Assembly (NCBI RefSeq): GCF_003386165.1
Contig: NZ_QRDV01000003.1
Coordinates: forward strand, 298,213 to 362,212
From: Winogradskyella eximia
GTDB taxonomy: Bacteria; Bacteroidota; Bacteroidia; Flavobacteriales; Flavobacteriaceae
Direction: 5' to 3'
Length of the DNA: 64,000 nucleotides
The stretch's first letter is position 1. Every line of letters starts with the position of its first letter. The notes under the pieces were generated by a model. The model was not told where the DNA came from, made no database searches, and saw only the letters and a list, made by a program, of their open reading frames with translations. The translations under genes were made by a program, and so were the position numbers. This document shows positions 54,026 to 64,000 of this stretch, in pieces.

Positions 54026-56296
54026 CTAATTAAACGTTTTCTTCTTTTCCTTTTTCTTAAATAACCGCTTAATAAAACCATCGCGCTTGGTTGGTTCACA
54101 GTCTAAATCGTTTGACACTTGCTCTGAAGGCTTTTCAAATTGTGCAGTTGTTATAAACTTATAGTCACTATCGTTATTTAACTTCTGATAAAATTTAGCA
54201 AAAATTGGTAAAGCTGAATTGGCACCTTGTCCTATTCCTGTGGATTTAAAACCAATGGCATGATTATCATTACCAACCCAAGTTACGGTGACTAAATTTG
54301 GTGTTAAGCCAACAAACCATCCGTCTTTATTATTTTGTGTAGTACCTGTTTTACCTGCAATGTCATTTTTTAATCCGTAAGTACTTCTCAACCTAGATGC
54401 TGTTCCATGGTTAACTGTAGATTTCATCATTTCTAACAGCACTTGCCTTGTGTAATCACTATAAGCTTCTTTTTTAGAAATTTCAGGTTCAAATGTAGCA
54501 ATAACATTTCCTGATTTATCTTCAATTTTGGTAATATAATAAGGAGTAACCGCTTTACTATCGTTGAGATAACTTGCAAAAGCACCAATTAAGTCCTTTA
54601 AACTAATCTCTGCAACACCTAAAGCTAAAGAAGGTTCATTAGGTAGTTTTTTAGAAATACCCAACTTCTCTACTTGCTCTAACACCTTTGGGATGCCTAC
54701 ATTTTCCATAACTTTTACCGAAATAGTATTTATAGAATTGCTCAAGGCCTTTTCTAAAGTATAATTGATGTAAGGATCTTCTTCCTTGCTGCCAGAATTA
54801 GTGGGCGTCCAGTTGTCGTAATCTGTATAAGTGACTTTATCTAGCGAAAAATACGTACATGGATCTAAACCATTTTCAATGGCTGCAGTATAAACAAAAG
54901 GTTTAAAGGTAGAACCAACTTGCCGTTCACTTTGCGAAATATGATCGTATTTAAAATAGCGATAATCAATACCACCAACATAAGTTCTTACCGCTCCTGT
55001 ACTTGGTTCAATAGACAACATACCTGTATTTAAAAACTTTAAATAATGCTTTAAACTATCTATCGTAGAAATGGTTTTTATAGTATCTCCTTTCCAACTA
55101 AATAAGCCCATAGGTCGTTTAATACTTAAGGAATCTTTAATTTGCTTCTCGCTTAAACCTTGCTCTTTGTAAGCTTTCACCTGAGGTAATGCTTTTATGG
55201 CATTTTCTATCAATTTTCTATTGGTTTCCCAAGGTCCGTTTTTACCGTAAGATTTTTCAAAATCAGCTTGAAGTTTACCAATATGCTCTTTCATCGCAGC
55301 TTCAGCTAACTCCTGCATTTTATAATCTAAAGTCGTGTGAACGATTAGTCCGTCTTTATAAAGATTATATTTATCTCCATTAGATGTTTTTAAAGTATCT
55401 AAAATAGATTCTAATTGCCTCTTTATTTCTGCTCTAAAATAAGGTGCTAAACCTACATCATGATTAAAAGAGCGATAGTCTAATTCTAAGTCTTGCTTTG
55501 AATAATAATCTAATGAATCTTTTGAAAGATAATTGTAGTTAACCATCTGACTTAACACAACGTTTCTTCTGCCTTTGCAACGTTCAGAATATAGTCTAGG
55601 GTTGTAATAGGTATTCGCTTTCAAGGTACCTACCAAAGTTGCGGCTTCATTAATAGAAATATCCTTTACCGATTTGTTGAAGAATTTACGCGATGCACTT
55701 TCTATACCATACGTATTATCTGAAAATGGAACCGTATTAAGATACAAGATTAATATTTCATCTTTAGAATAGACATCTTCAATACGTTTGGCAACAATAG
55801 ACTCTTTAAATTTATTAATGAGCATGCTGAACATTGCATAATTCTTTCTACCATAAAGATTTTTTGCCAATTGAAGTGTTATGGTACTTCCTCCTCCTGC
55901 AGATTTATCTTGAAGAATTAAATTCTTTACAAACACACGCATCAAACTGATATTATCAATACCATCGTGCTCGTAAAACCTAGAATCTTCAGTAGCAATT
56001 AAAGCATTAAGGAGATGTTTAGGTAAATCCTCAAAATTTACAGGCTGTCTATCATAGATATAATATTTACCTATTAATTTATCGTTCTTATCTAAAAGTT
56101 GTGTGGCTTGTTCTTGCTTAATTGAACTGATATCTTCAGCCGTTGGCAATTCTCCAAATAATCCAATATAAATACTGATATAAAGACCAAAAAGAAATAT
56201 TAAAACAGCTGTTATTAATAGCACAGGCCACTTTATCCATTTATTTTTTGATGCCTTTTTAATCCAAGTTTTAAAACGCGATTGAAAGGAACCCAT
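54026..56296 (-). CDS. class A penicillin-binding protein (PBP1A-like)
   Basis: A 756-residue bifunctional peptidoglycan synthase. One membrane helix (about 24-48) precedes the glycosyltransferase domain with EDSRFYEHDGID (catalytic Glu) and GGGSTITLQLAKN. The transpeptidase domain has GSTFKPF (SxxK), SNS(I)N and KTGTTQNN. A basic cytoplasmic tail (KRLFKKKEKKKTF) ends the protein. This is the second class A PBP here, distinct from pbpC at 5475. It lies downstream of hflX with a 17-bp gap, in the same operon. Confidence 0.93.
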   Translation of the reverse strand: MGSFQSRFKTWIKKASKNKWIKWPVLLITAVLIFLFGLYISIYIGLFGELPTAEDISSIKQEQATQLLDKNDKLIGKYYIYDRQPVNFEDLPKHLLNALIATEDSRFYEHDGIDNISLMRVFVKNLILQDKSAGGGSTITLQLAKNLYGRKNYAMFSMLINKFKESIVAKRIEDVYSKDEILILYLNTVPFSDNTYGIESASRKFFNKSVKDISINEAATLVGTLKANTYYNPRLYSERCKGRRNVVLSQMVNYNYLSKDSLDYYSKQDLELDYRSFNHDVGLAPYFRAEIKRQLESILDTLKTSNGDKYNLYKDGLIVHTTLDYKMQELAEAAMKEHIGKLQADFEKSYGKNGPWETNRKLIENAIKALPQVKAYKEQGLSEKQIKDSLSIKRPMGLFSWKGDTIKTISTIDSLKHYLKFLNTGMLSIEPSTGAVRTYVGGIDYRYFKYDHISQSERQVGSTFKPFVYTAAIENGLDPCTYFSLDKVTYTDYDNWTPTNSGSKEEDPYINYTLEKALSNSINTISVKVMENVGIPKVLEQVEKLGISKKLPNEPSLALGVAEISLKDLIGAFASYLNDSKAVTPYYITKIEDKSGNVIATFEPEISKKEAYSDYTRQVLLEMMKSTVNHGTASRLRSTYGLKNDIAGKTGTTQNNKDGWFVGLTPNLVTVTWVGNDNHAIGFKSTGIGQGANSALPIFAKFYQKLNNDSDYKFITTAQFEKPSEQVSNDLDCEPTKRDGFIKRLFKKKEKKKTFN

Positions 56297-56313
56297 AAAA
56301 AAGAAAAGTTTTA

Positions 56314-57525
56314 TTATTCTATATCTTCAACGTCTGGATAGAGGAAATGATTGTACGGAAAACGTGTTACATGGATTTCTCTGACCTCTTTATAAACGCG
56401 TTTTCTAAATTCTTCCATATTCTCTTTATTTAAGGCTGAAATAAATAAAGCGTTATCACCTACTCTAGACATCCATGTCCTTTTCCATTCTTCAATAGAG
56501 TAATTGGCAGGAGTTCTTACTTCTACTAAATCCTCTTCATCAAAAGGTTCTGCTTCGTAAGCATCTATTTTATTAAAAACCATGATAGTTGGCTTGTCCT
56601 TACTTTCAATTTCATCTAAAATTTGGTTAACGGAATCTATATGTTCTTCAAAATTAGAATGCGAAATATCTACCACATGAAGCAATAAATCAGCTTCTCT
56701 AACTTCATCTAAAGTACTTTTAAAAGACTCTACCAGTTGTGTGGGTAATTTTCTAATAAACCCAACAGTGTCACTAACTAAGAATGGTAAATTACCTATT
56801 ACTACTTTTCTAACTGTAGTATCTAGCGTAGCAAATAATTTGTTTTCCGCAAATACATCACTCTTACTTATCACATTCATTAAAGTAGATTTACCTACAT
56901 TGGTATAACCCACTAAAGCCACACGCACCATTTTACCACGATTACCACGTTGTACAGCTTGTTGCTTATCTATCGTTTTTATTTTAGCTTTAAGTAATGC
57001 AATTTTGTCGCGGACAATACGTCTATCAGTTTCAATTTCGGTTTCACCTGGTCCGCGCATTCCAATTCCACCTTTCTGTCTTTCGAGGTGTGTCCACATC
57101 CCTTTTAAACGAGGAAGCAAATATTCACATTGTGCTAACTCTACTTGTGTTCTCGCATAACTCGTTTGTGCACGTTGTGCAAAGATGTCTAAAATGAGAT
57201 TGGTTCTATCTAATATCTTACAATTTAATATTTTACTGATATTTCGCTCTTGTGCAGGAGACAATTCATCATCAAAGATCACAGTCCCTATGTCGTTTTC
57301 TTTAACAAAATTGGCAACATCTTCCATTTTCCCTGTACCAATAAAGGTTTTAGGATTAGGTAATGCCATTTTTTGTGTAAAGCGTTTTACCACTTCACCA
57401 CCAGCTGTAAAAGTTAAAAATTCTAACTCATCTAAATATTCGGTAGACTTTTCTTCATCTTGGTTTTGAGTAATTACACCAATAAGCACAACCTTCTCTA
57501 AAGTGATATCTTTTTTCTCTATCAT
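56314..57525 (-). CDS. hflX: ribosome-associated GTPase HflX
   Basis: A 403-residue HflX: an N-terminal HflX domain with GGIGMRGPGETEIETDRR (linker to the G domain) and GTPase motifs GYTNVGKSTLMN (G1), DTVGFIRKLP (G3) and NKIDAYE (G4). HflX splits stalled ribosomes during stress. Divergent from the EEP gene; first gene of the unit with the PBP gene. Confidence 0.95.
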   Translation of the reverse strand: MIEKKDITLEKVVLIGVITQNQDEEKSTEYLDELEFLTFTAGGEVVKRFTQKMALPNPKTFIGTGKMEDVANFVKENDIGTVIFDDELSPAQERNISKILNCKILDRTNLILDIFAQRAQTSYARTQVELAQCEYLLPRLKGMWTHLERQKGGIGMRGPGETEIETDRRIVRDKIALLKAKIKTIDKQQAVQRGNRGKMVRVALVGYTNVGKSTLMNVISKSDVFAENKLFATLDTTVRKVVIGNLPFLVSDTVGFIRKLPTQLVESFKSTLDEVREADLLLHVVDISHSNFEEHIDSVNQILDEIESKDKPTIMVFNKIDAYEAEPFDEEDLVEVRTPANYSIEEWKRTWMSRVGDNALFISALNKENMEEFRKRVYKEVREIHVTRFPYNHFLYPDVEDIE

Positions 57526-57540
57526 AAATTAATTAAAGTA

Positions 57541-57548
57541 CAAAGTTA
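57541..57548 (-). promoter_or_regulatory. candidate -7 element (TAACTTTG) of hflX
   Basis: Minus-strand TAACTTTG, 15 bp upstream of the hflX ATG at 57525. Leader about 12 nt. A TTTG on the same strand lies at 57568-57565, 16 nt upstream, a little short of the ideal -33 spacing. Confidence 0.6.
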
Positions 57549-57598
57549 ATCAAATGGATTATTACAAAGTAATATTTTAAAAACCTATATTTAATGCC

Positions 57599-58549
57599 AT
57601 GAACACTATTTCTGAAAATTTTACAATTGCATTTTATAATATCGAAAACCTATTCGACATAAAAAATGATCCCTTAACACATGATAGAGATTTTCTTCCA
57701 ACGGCACCAAAGCGATGGACTCCTAAACGTTACCAAAAAAAACTACTAAAAATAGGAACGGCAATTTCTAAAATAGGAGAAGAAAATACAAAAGTGGCTC
57801 CAATAATTATAGGTTTAGCCGAAGTTGAAAACAAAAAAGTATTGTCCGATTTAGTAAATAGTAAAAACCTTATTGATAAAAACTACAGCTACATTCATTA
57901 CGATTCATTAGATGAAAGAGGTATTGATGTGGCATTATTATATAAAAGCGATGTTTTTAAAGTTGAGAATTCTGAAACCTTTTCTGTTTATCTTGAAAAT
58001 GAATTAGGCTATCAAGACTACACAAGAGATGTTCTTTTGGTACAAGGTAAACTAAATAATGAAAACATTAATATAATTGTGAACCATTGGTCTTCTCGAA
58101 GAGAAGGAGTTAAAGAAACTGAATTTAAACGTTTAGCAGCCGCAAAAGTGGTAAATTCTGTGGTAAAATCTTTAAAGAAAGATAACCCAGATACAAAGAT
58201 AATTGTAATGGGAGATTTTAACGACAATCCCAATAGCGAAAGCTTATTATTAATTGAAAAAGAAAGCGAATTATTCAATCCTTTTAAAACTGTATGGTCA
58301 CGTGACACAGGAAGTTTAAACCATCAATTTCAATGGAATCTATTTGACCAAATACTGTTCTCAACTAATTTTTTTGATTCTTCCAATTCTAAGTTAGTAT
58401 TTAAAGACGCTCAAGTATTTAACAGTAAGTTTCTTACACAACACGAAGGCAAGTATAAAGGACAACCATTTAGGACTTATGTTGGTAAAAAATACAAAGG
58501 AGGTTTCAGTGATCATTTCCCTGTTTTTATTCAATTAGAGAGTAATTGA
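57599..58549 (+). CDS. cytoplasmic EEP-family phosphoesterase
   Basis: A 316-residue paralogue of the secreted protein at 8409-9464, without a signal peptide. Active-site motifs are kept in the same order: FYNIENLFDI (Asn about 14), GLAEVENKK (Glu), ERGIDVALLY, VNHWSSRREG, VMGDFNDNP and FSDHFPVF. It should be an active metal-dependent nuclease or phosphatase in the cytoplasm. A TATATTTA near-match to the -7 element ends just before the ATG. The pair suggests one ancestral gene that gained or lost an export signal. Confidence 0.88.
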   Translation: MNTISENFTIAFYNIENLFDIKNDPLTHDRDFLPTAPKRWTPKRYQKKLLKIGTAISKIGEENTKVAPIIIGLAEVENKKVLSDLVNSKNLIDKNYSYIHYDSLDERGIDVALLYKSDVFKVENSETFSVYLENELGYQDYTRDVLLVQGKLNNENINIIVNHWSSRREGVKETEFKRLAAAKVVNSVVKSLKKDNPDTKIIVMGDFNDNPNSESLLLIEKESELFNPFKTVWSRDTGSLNHQFQWNLFDQILFSTNFFDSSNSKLVFKDAQVFNSKFLTQHEGKYKGQPFRTYVGKKYKGGFSDHFPVFIQLESN

Positions 58550-58611
58550 AAAATAGCTAAACCATTTATCGATTATTACGGTAGTTAATCTATTATAACA
58601 TTGTTAACATC

Positions 58612-58639
58612 TTGTTAATAGCCATTTTTTATATATTCG
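58612..58639 (+). promoter_or_regulatory. candidate promoter (TTG - 17 nt - TATATTCG) of the giant adhesin
   Basis: TTG (58612-58614) and TATATTCG (58632-58639; consensus TATATTTG, one mismatch) are separated by 17 nt. Leader would be about 130 nt. The rest of the 225-bp gap (58550-58774) shows no gene. Confidence 0.4.
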
Positions 58640-58774
58640 AGTTCGCAGAGTTTGAAACGTCTAACCAACGTCAACATTGCAAATTACAACACATTTTTTT
58701 ACAAACACCAACAAATTACCTTGTAATCAAGCGATTATAATGAAATTAAATAATTTTTAACAAACCAATTAATA

Positions 58775-61700
58775 ATGAAAAAAAGTACTTTACTACTGTT
58801 TGCACTTTTCACCATGCTATGGCAGGTTGATGCACAAGTGACTATTGGAGCTGGTAATTTGCAAGCTGAGAATGCACCATTTGAGCCATTTTATGGTTAT
58901 TCTTACTCGCAGACCGTTTATTTAGCTTCAGAAATAAATGCGAATGGCGACATTTCTGATATTCAATGGTACTATAGTGGAACTTCCGCACTACCAAGTA
59001 GTCAAGAGTTAGTCATCTATATGGCTGAACTTCCGAGAACAGAATTCGCTTCAACTACAGATTGGGAACCTATTGCTTCATTTACAGAAGTTTATTCAGG
59101 TGGCATTACGGTTACAGCTGGAGTAGAAGGTTGGGTAACACTAACATTAGATACTCCGTTTACCTATGCAGGTACTGGTAATTTAGTTATTGCTGTTGAA
59201 GAAAATGGCGCTGATTACGATGATGCTGGAGATGATTTCTACAACTCTCAAGTTACTACAAATAGAACAATATCATATTTTAGTGACGGTACAAATCCAG
59301 ATCCTACTACTCCACCTACTGCGAGTAATATAGATGATACTATACCTAATATTGTTTTAGGAGGAATTACTCAAGCTTGTCCAAATCCAACAGATTTAAG
59401 TATTACTGGTATTACAGCTAATGAAGCTGTATTCTCTTGGACAGAAGTTGGCGGATCAACTATTTGGAATGTTGAAATCGTTGAAGCAGGAGCAACACCA
59501 ACTGGTATGCCAACTGCGACTAATGTACCTAACCCATATACTGTATCTGGATTAGACGCAATTACAGGATATGATATATATGTACAATCAGATTGTGGAG
59601 CAGAGCAAAGTTCTTATTCTGGACCTATCTCTTTTTCTACATTATGTGATGTATTTATTCCTGATTATTTAGAAGATTTTTCAGCTTTCCCTGTTGATTG
59701 CTGGGAAGAGGCAGATAGCGGTGATGCTACAACAGGACCTATGGATATAGGTGAAACTTTTAATTGGATTGAAGACGGATGGCTAGATGTTGGTACTACC
59801 GGTGCATATAGTATTAATTTATATCAAGGAGGTGTAAAAAGTGATTGGATAATTTCTCCTCAATTTGATTTAACTGGTGGTCCTTTCCAAGTAGAATTCG
59901 ATATCGCTATTTTAGACTACTTCTCTGACACAGCTAATAATCTCGGTTCAGACGATACGGTTCAATTGTTAATTACTAATGATAATGGCATCACTTGGAC
60001 TAATTTATATACTTATGATAATACTTCAGTTGTACCTCAAGATGGAGAACGCCGTGTCTTAAACTTAACTACCTATAGTGGACAAATTGTACAATTTGCA
60101 ATTTTGGCTTCGGATGGAACAGCCGACGATACACAAGATAACAACATTTTTATAGATAATTTTCAAGTTAGAAATGTGCCGTCTTGTCCTGAGCCGTCAG
60201 ACATGATGGTTTCTAGCGTTACTTCAGATTCTGCTATCTTGGATTGGGTTGCTGGCGATATTGAAACGGCATGGATTATAGAATATAATGGTGGAGCCGA
60301 CTTTACTCCAGGTAATGGAGAAGAAGAAGGTTCTGTAGCCGTGAATCCATTACCAAACACAACACTAACTAGTCTTTCACCGGCAACTACGTATTACGGT
60401 TATTATCAATCTAATTGTGGCGTCGGAGACCTTAGTACTTGGATTGGCCCTTTTACTTTTACTACAGAATGTGTAACCTTTATTGCACCATATACAGAAG
60501 GTTTTGAAAACGCTGGAGACATTCCATTATGTTGGTCTATGGATGGTGGTGAAGATTGGGAATTTGCTGATGATGGAGGTTTTGATAATATTGGTAACGG
60601 TGGTACCCTCACTGGATCTACAGCTACTAATAACTTTTTTGCTTGGGTTGATGCCTCTGGAGATGACGGTCCTAGTACATTAACAAGTCCTTTCGTTGAT
60701 GTAACTGGTTTAGCAGCACCAGCACTATCATTCTATGAAATTAGTGATAATCAAGGTAGTGCTAACTCTAATCTAGTCGTAGAAGTATGGGATGGTGCAG
60801 CTTGGAATACAATGGGTACTTTTAACACTAACACGGTTGGATGGGAACTTAAAATACTAGACTTAAGCACCTTAACAATAACAGGAGATGTACAAGCACG
60901 TTTTATATTCTCTGAAACCGTTACGGGTGATTTCACCGACGATATAGCTATTGATGATGTTACATTTGATGAAGCTCCAAGCTGTTTTGCACCTACAATG
61001 CTAACGGCAAATAATTTAAGTTTAACGTCAACAGAATTAGGTTGGACAGAAGCTGTACCACAAACCTCTTGGAACATAGAATACGATATTGCTGGTTTTG
61101 CTCAAGGTACTGGTACAATTGAAGCTGGTGTAACAACCAACCCTTATATACTCACTAGTTTAACACCAGATACAAGTTATGAGTTTTATGTACAGGCCAT
61201 TTGTGGCCCTGGAGATGAAAGTCCTTGGGCAGGCCCTTATTCTTTTTTTACCGGGTATTGTGAATCACTTCCAACCAGTAATGATGGTAATGGTGTAGGA
61301 AATGTTACTATAGGCACTGTTGACTTCCCTAGTTTTGGTGATGAATTTTACGAAAATCATACAACACCTGTAGTTAATGTATTCCAAGGTATTAATACTG
61401 CTGTAGAAATATTATTTGAACATACTTATACTTACGGTACTAATATTTGGATTGATTTTAATGACAACTTAATATTTGATACTGATGAATTGGTTTTTCA
61501 AGGAGAATCTGCTGGTGGTAATAACCCGCATCTATTAGACGCTTCTTTTGTAATGCCATTAACCGCAGCTATTGGTGAGCACAGAATGAGAATAGGTACT
61601 GCTGACTTCGGACAAGCAACACCAGATCCTTGTTATAGTGGATCTTGGGGTGTAACTCTAGATTTTACGGTAAACATTCAAGAACTAAACTGTACGCTTG

Positions 61701-64000
61701 CTGAGGCAAACTATACTACAGTGCCAGATTGTGCTACTGATCAATTTTATATTGATGTAAATATTACAAGTTTAGGAGATGCTACATCATTAGAAATTTC
61801 AAATAATTTTGATACAGGAACACTTACAGCAACTATATTAGATACATACCAAGCTGGTCCTTTTCCTTTCGGAACTGCAGTAAAAGTATTTGTAACTAAT
61901 ATACAAGACACTGATTGTGTAATTAGTAGTGAGACTTTTGAAGTGTTAGCATGTCCACCAAGTAATGATGAATGTGCTGCTGCTGCTGTAGCTGTCGTTA
62001 ATGATGGTCCATCTTGTGATCAATTAACATCAGGAACTATTCTTGCTGCAACTCCTTCTGGAGTAGATGGAGGAAGTTGTACTGGGACACCAAATGATGA
62101 TGTTTGGTTTACTTTTACTGCTATGAGTGAAGTTCAAATTATTTCTATAATTAACATAACAGGAGGAACATCAAACTTAAATCACGCAGTTTATGAAGGT
62201 AGCTGTGGTTCATTAACTGAATTATATTGTTCTGATGATGAATCTAGTGTTACAACTGAATTGGTTGTTGGTAACACTTATACTATCCGTGTATTTAGTA
62301 GTGGTAGTGTTTCTGAAACATCTGTCTTCGACTTATGTATTAGAGCGGCACCTAATAACCTTATCTGTGAAAATGCAGAGAATTTCTGTTCAGTAGGTGG
62401 TGCACTTACCACTCCAAATATTATTGGAATTCCAAGTACAGGTCAAGTAGCCTGTTTAGGTTCAATACCAAACCCAACTTGGAATATTATACAAGTAGGA
62501 GAGTCTGGACCAATTGAGATTCAAATTGAGCAAACGGATGATAGTGGAAACGGATTAGATGTTGATTTTGTAATTTGGGGGCCTTTTGTTTCAGTAGAAG
62601 ACGCATGTATAGAAATTGTTTTAGAAGATTGCCCGACGTGTCCTTTCTCAAACAACCCAGATAATGGCTTTTATCCTTTTGGCAATATTGTTGATTGTAG
62701 TTATTCTGGTTCTTCAATAGAGAATTTAACAATTCCTAATGCTCAAACAGATGAAATTTATCTATTATTAGTTACCAACTTTAATGGTGGAGCTGGTAAT
62801 ATTACAATTGAGCAAACTAACGCAGGAGGAACAGATAATGGTACGATTGAAGCTGAGATTACGGCTGAAATTACAAATACGGAAGGTTACACCATCTCAG
62901 ATACGGATAACAACCCTGCAACACCAGATGAATTAAACGCTTGTAGTGATTCGATTATCTTAGATCTTAACTCACCATTTGCTGATGAATATGTTTGGTT
63001 TGAAGATGGTTTTGTAATCCCTGATGAGACATCTAGTACGCTAACTGTTCCTGCTGGCGGATTTGGATTAGGATTAATGAATTATCAGGTCAAAGCAACT
63101 GACAACCAGTGTGGTTCAGAAGCTTATTCTCAAATAGTAATAGTAAACCTATACTCTGATCCAGATCCAGTTGCCCCTCAAACTATTACTTTATGTGATG
63201 GTCCTGAAGCTGATGGTACTGAATCTTTCGATTTAGATGAATTATCTAATTCTCTTGGCCTTACAGGTTTTACTGTTAGATATTACACTAATGCTAATGA
63301 TGCAAATTCAACTCAGAATCCAGTGGCTTCACCTTACAGTTCAACTGGTGAAACTCTAATTATGAGAATAGAAGATACAGATCAAATTGCAAACCCATAT
63401 TATTTTGGATGTCGTTATTTGTCATCAGTAGAATTAGTAGTAAATCCAGCTTTAGCTATTAATCAACCAGACCCTTTGGTTGTTTGTGACGACTTAGACG
63501 GTATAGTAGATGGAATTACAGAATTTGATTTAACATCAATTAATAGTGAAATAACCGCTGATACAAGTTTAGTTATTACATACCACACAAGTCAAGACGA
63601 TGCTGACGCTGGTACCGCAGATGTAACAAGCACTACGTATTCTAGTAATGGTGAAACTTTATTTGTTAGAGCTACAGATACTACTACAGGTTGTTATGCA
63701 ACAACATCATTTAATTTAGTTATTAATGTTGTGCCTTTAGCTGATTTTGACCCTTCAGTAGCTGAGTACCAAGTATGTCCTAATGCAACCGTACCTATTT
63801 CAATTGATATTATACCATCAAATTTCGATGCAGCAGATGTATCTGTAAGTTGGACTTTAGATGGAGCATCAATTCCAGGAAGTGGTTTATCTTTAACTAC
63901 AGTTTTAGTAGCAGGTGATTACGAGGCTACAATTACTTTTAATGATACAGGATGTGTTAATACTGTAAGTACTTCAGTTATAGAATTAGAATCTTGCGTA
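58775..64000 (+). CDS. giant modular secreted adhesin, N-terminal 1742 residues
   Basis: Partial: the frame is open from the ATG at 58775 to the right edge (1742 codons, no stop). Signal peptide ends VDAQ (about residue 21). Domains in order: an N-terminal beta domain (25-200); FN3 (about 202-290); MAM/jelly-roll (297-465, ends FIDNFQV); FN3 (472-567); MAM/jelly-roll (570-732, ends AIDDVTF); FN3 (737-826); a GEVED domain (828-970, GTNIWIDFNDN); an NDECAAA-type domain (about 1064-1190); a CENAENFC module (1199-1360); then repeated Ig-like units with (L/V)C(D/N)(D/G) starts and FDL(T/D) motifs (about 1471 on). This is a typical T9SS type B surface protein; the C-terminal sorting domain must lie beyond the window. 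Confidence 0.9.
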   Translation, partial: MKKSTLLLFALFTMLWQVDAQVTIGAGNLQAENAPFEPFYGYSYSQTVYLASEINANGDISDIQWYYSGTSALPSSQELVIYMAELPRTEFASTTDWEPIASFTEVYSGGITVTAGVEGWVTLTLDTPFTYAGTGNLVIAVEENGADYDDAGDDFYNSQVTTNRTISYFSDGTNPDPTTPPTASNIDDTIPNIVLGGITQACPNPTDLSITGITANEAVFSWTEVGGSTIWNVEIVEAGATPTGMPTATNVPNPYTVSGLDAITGYDIYVQSDCGAEQSSYSGPISFSTLCDVFIPDYLEDFSAFPVDCWEEADSGDATTGPMDIGETFNWIEDGWLDVGTTGAYSINLYQGGVKSDWIISPQFDLTGGPFQVEFDIAILDYFSDTANNLGSDDTVQLLITNDNGITWTNLYTYDNTSVVPQDGERRVLNLTTYSGQIVQFAILASDGTADDTQDNNIFIDNFQVRNVPSCPEPSDMMVSSVTSDSAILDWVAGDIETAWIIEYNGGADFTPGNGEEEGSVAVNPLPNTTLTSLSPATTYYGYYQSNCGVGDLSTWIGPFTFTTECVTFIAPYTEGFENAGDIPLCWSMDGGEDWEFADDGGFDNIGNGGTLTGSTATNNFFAWVDASGDDGPSTLTSPFVDVTGLAAPALSFYEISDNQGSANSNLVVEVWDGAAWNTMGTFNTNTVGWELKILDLSTLTITGDVQARFIFSETVTGDFTDDIAIDDVTFDEAPSCFAPTMLTANNLSLTSTELGWTEAVPQTSWNIEYDIAGFAQGTGTIEAGVTTNPYILTSLTPDTSYEFYVQAICGPGDESPWAGPYSFFTGYCESLPTSNDGNGVGNVTIGTVDFPSFGDEFYENHTTPVVNVFQGINTAVEILFEHTYTYGTNIWIDFNDNLIFDTDELVFQGESAGGNNPHLLDASFVMPLTAAIGEHRMRIGTADFGQATPDPCYSGSWGVTLDFTVNIQELNCTLAEANYTTVPDCATDQFYIDVNITSLGDATSLEISNNFDTGTLTATILDTYQAGPFPFGTAVKVFVTNIQDTDCVISSETFEVLACPPSNDECAAAAVAVVNDGPSCDQLTSGTILAATPSGVDGGSCTGTPNDDVWFTFTAMSEVQIISIINITGGTSNLNHAVYEGSCGSLTELYCSDDESSVTTELVVGNTYTIRVFSSGSVSETSVFDLCIRAAPNNLICENAENFCSVGGALTTPNIIGIPSTGQVACLGSIPNPTWNIIQVGESGPIEIQIEQTDDSGNGLDVDFVIWGPFVSVEDACIEIVLEDCPTCPFSNNPDNGFYPFGNIVDCSYSGSSIENLTIPNAQTDEIYLLLVTNFNGGAGNITIEQTNAGGTDNGTIEAEITAEITNTEGYTISDTDNNPATPDELNACSDSIILDLNSPFADEYVWFEDGFVIPDETSSTLTVPAGGFGLGLMNYQVKATDNQCGSEAYSQIVIVNLYSDPDPVAPQTITLCDGPEADGTESFDLDELSNSLGLTGFTVRYYTNANDANSTQNPVASPYSSTGETLIMRIEDTDQIANPYYFGCRYLSSVELVVNPALAINQPDPLVVCDDLDGIVDGITEFDLTSINSEITADTSLVITYHTSQDDADAGTADVTSTTYSSNGETLFVRATDTTTGCYATTSFNLVINVVPLADFDPSVAEYQVCPNATVPISIDIIPSNFDAADVSVSWTLDGASIPGSGLSLTTVLVAGDYEATITFNDTGCVNTVSTSVIELESCV

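Noticed and set aside
60163..61077. Minus-strand frames inside the giant adhesin
   Set aside because: The plus-strand frame is open throughout with clear domains; the antisense frames are shadows.
58775..64000. Suspected frameshifts in the adhesin
   Set aside because: Checked codon phase at several line starts (60001, 61021, 62041, 63001) and the frame stays the same with no stop.
1..64000. tRNA, rRNA or riboswitch
   Set aside because: I looked through the intergenic gaps by eye and saw no cloverleaf, rRNA or known riboswitch-like sequence; a dedicated RNA scan could still find a small RNA.

Overview
The window is a gene-dense, AT-rich stretch of chromosome from a member of Bacteroidota, most likely a marine Flavobacteriaceae; the genus cannot be named from sequence alone. 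The evidence is consistent. There are type IX secretion (T9SS) cargo proteins with a gliding-motility C-terminal domain, a GldM C-terminal-domain lipoprotein, a three-subunit succinate dehydrogenase, a split SUF iron-sulfur locus, and family-restricted proteins (DUF2480, DUF3078, DUF5689, long L21). Promoters are of the Bacteroidota type (TAnnTTTG) and Shine-Dalgarno sequences are not obvious. I see no tRNA, rRNA, CRISPR array, intact insertion sequence or prophage.

Layout. (1) 1-8.3 kb: the end of an alpha-2-macroglobulin gene, an SH3b protein, an ABM-fold protein, a T9SS cargo protein with eight Cys/Trp repeats, then pbpC and a small membrane protein; two dispersed palindromic repeats lie here. 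(2) 8.4-13.9 kb: a secreted EEP-fold nuclease/phosphatase divergent from a TonB-dependent receptor and a DUF5689 lipoprotein, plausibly one scavenging locus. (3) 13.9-19.3 kb: a small membrane protein, an HMA lipoprotein with a metallothionein-like tail, a DMT transporter and an active/inactive M16 peptidase pair. (4) 19.5-23.6 kb: rplU-rpmA behind a textbook promoter, a possible degraded transposable element, a GldM_C lipoprotein and a membrane-anchored MutS-like ATPase. (5) 23.6-31 kb: sdhCAB, a lipoprotein and a large BNR-repeat protein. (6) 31-40.2 kb: pepP, a DMT transporter, an operon of serine hydrolase, brnQ and a D12-class adenine methylase, an alpha/beta hydrolase, thiL, and three tiny paralogous zinc-ribbon-like proteins.

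(7) 40.2-54 kb: the SUF locus: sufA, sufB, a lipoprotein, sufC and sufD, then sufS, a META lipoprotein, sufE, a SufT-like DUF59 gene, an ABC exporter, DUF2480 and DUF3078. A minus-strand cassette splits it between sufD and sufS: PadR regulator, HAAS-like membrane protein, a 59-residue membrane protein and a secreted serine hydrolase. The PadR promoter carries a perfect inverted repeat overlapping its -7 element, so autoregulation is likely. (8) 54-64 kb: a class A penicillin-binding protein, hflX, a cytoplasmic paralogue of the EEP protein, and the first 1742 codons of a giant modular T9SS-type adhesin that runs off the window.

The most interesting candidates are the PadR/HAAS/serine-hydrolase cassette, the stand-alone GldM_C lipoprotein, the three CxxFGH mini-proteins, the HMA-metallothionein fusion, and several promoters placed so close to the ATG that the mRNAs should be leaderless.
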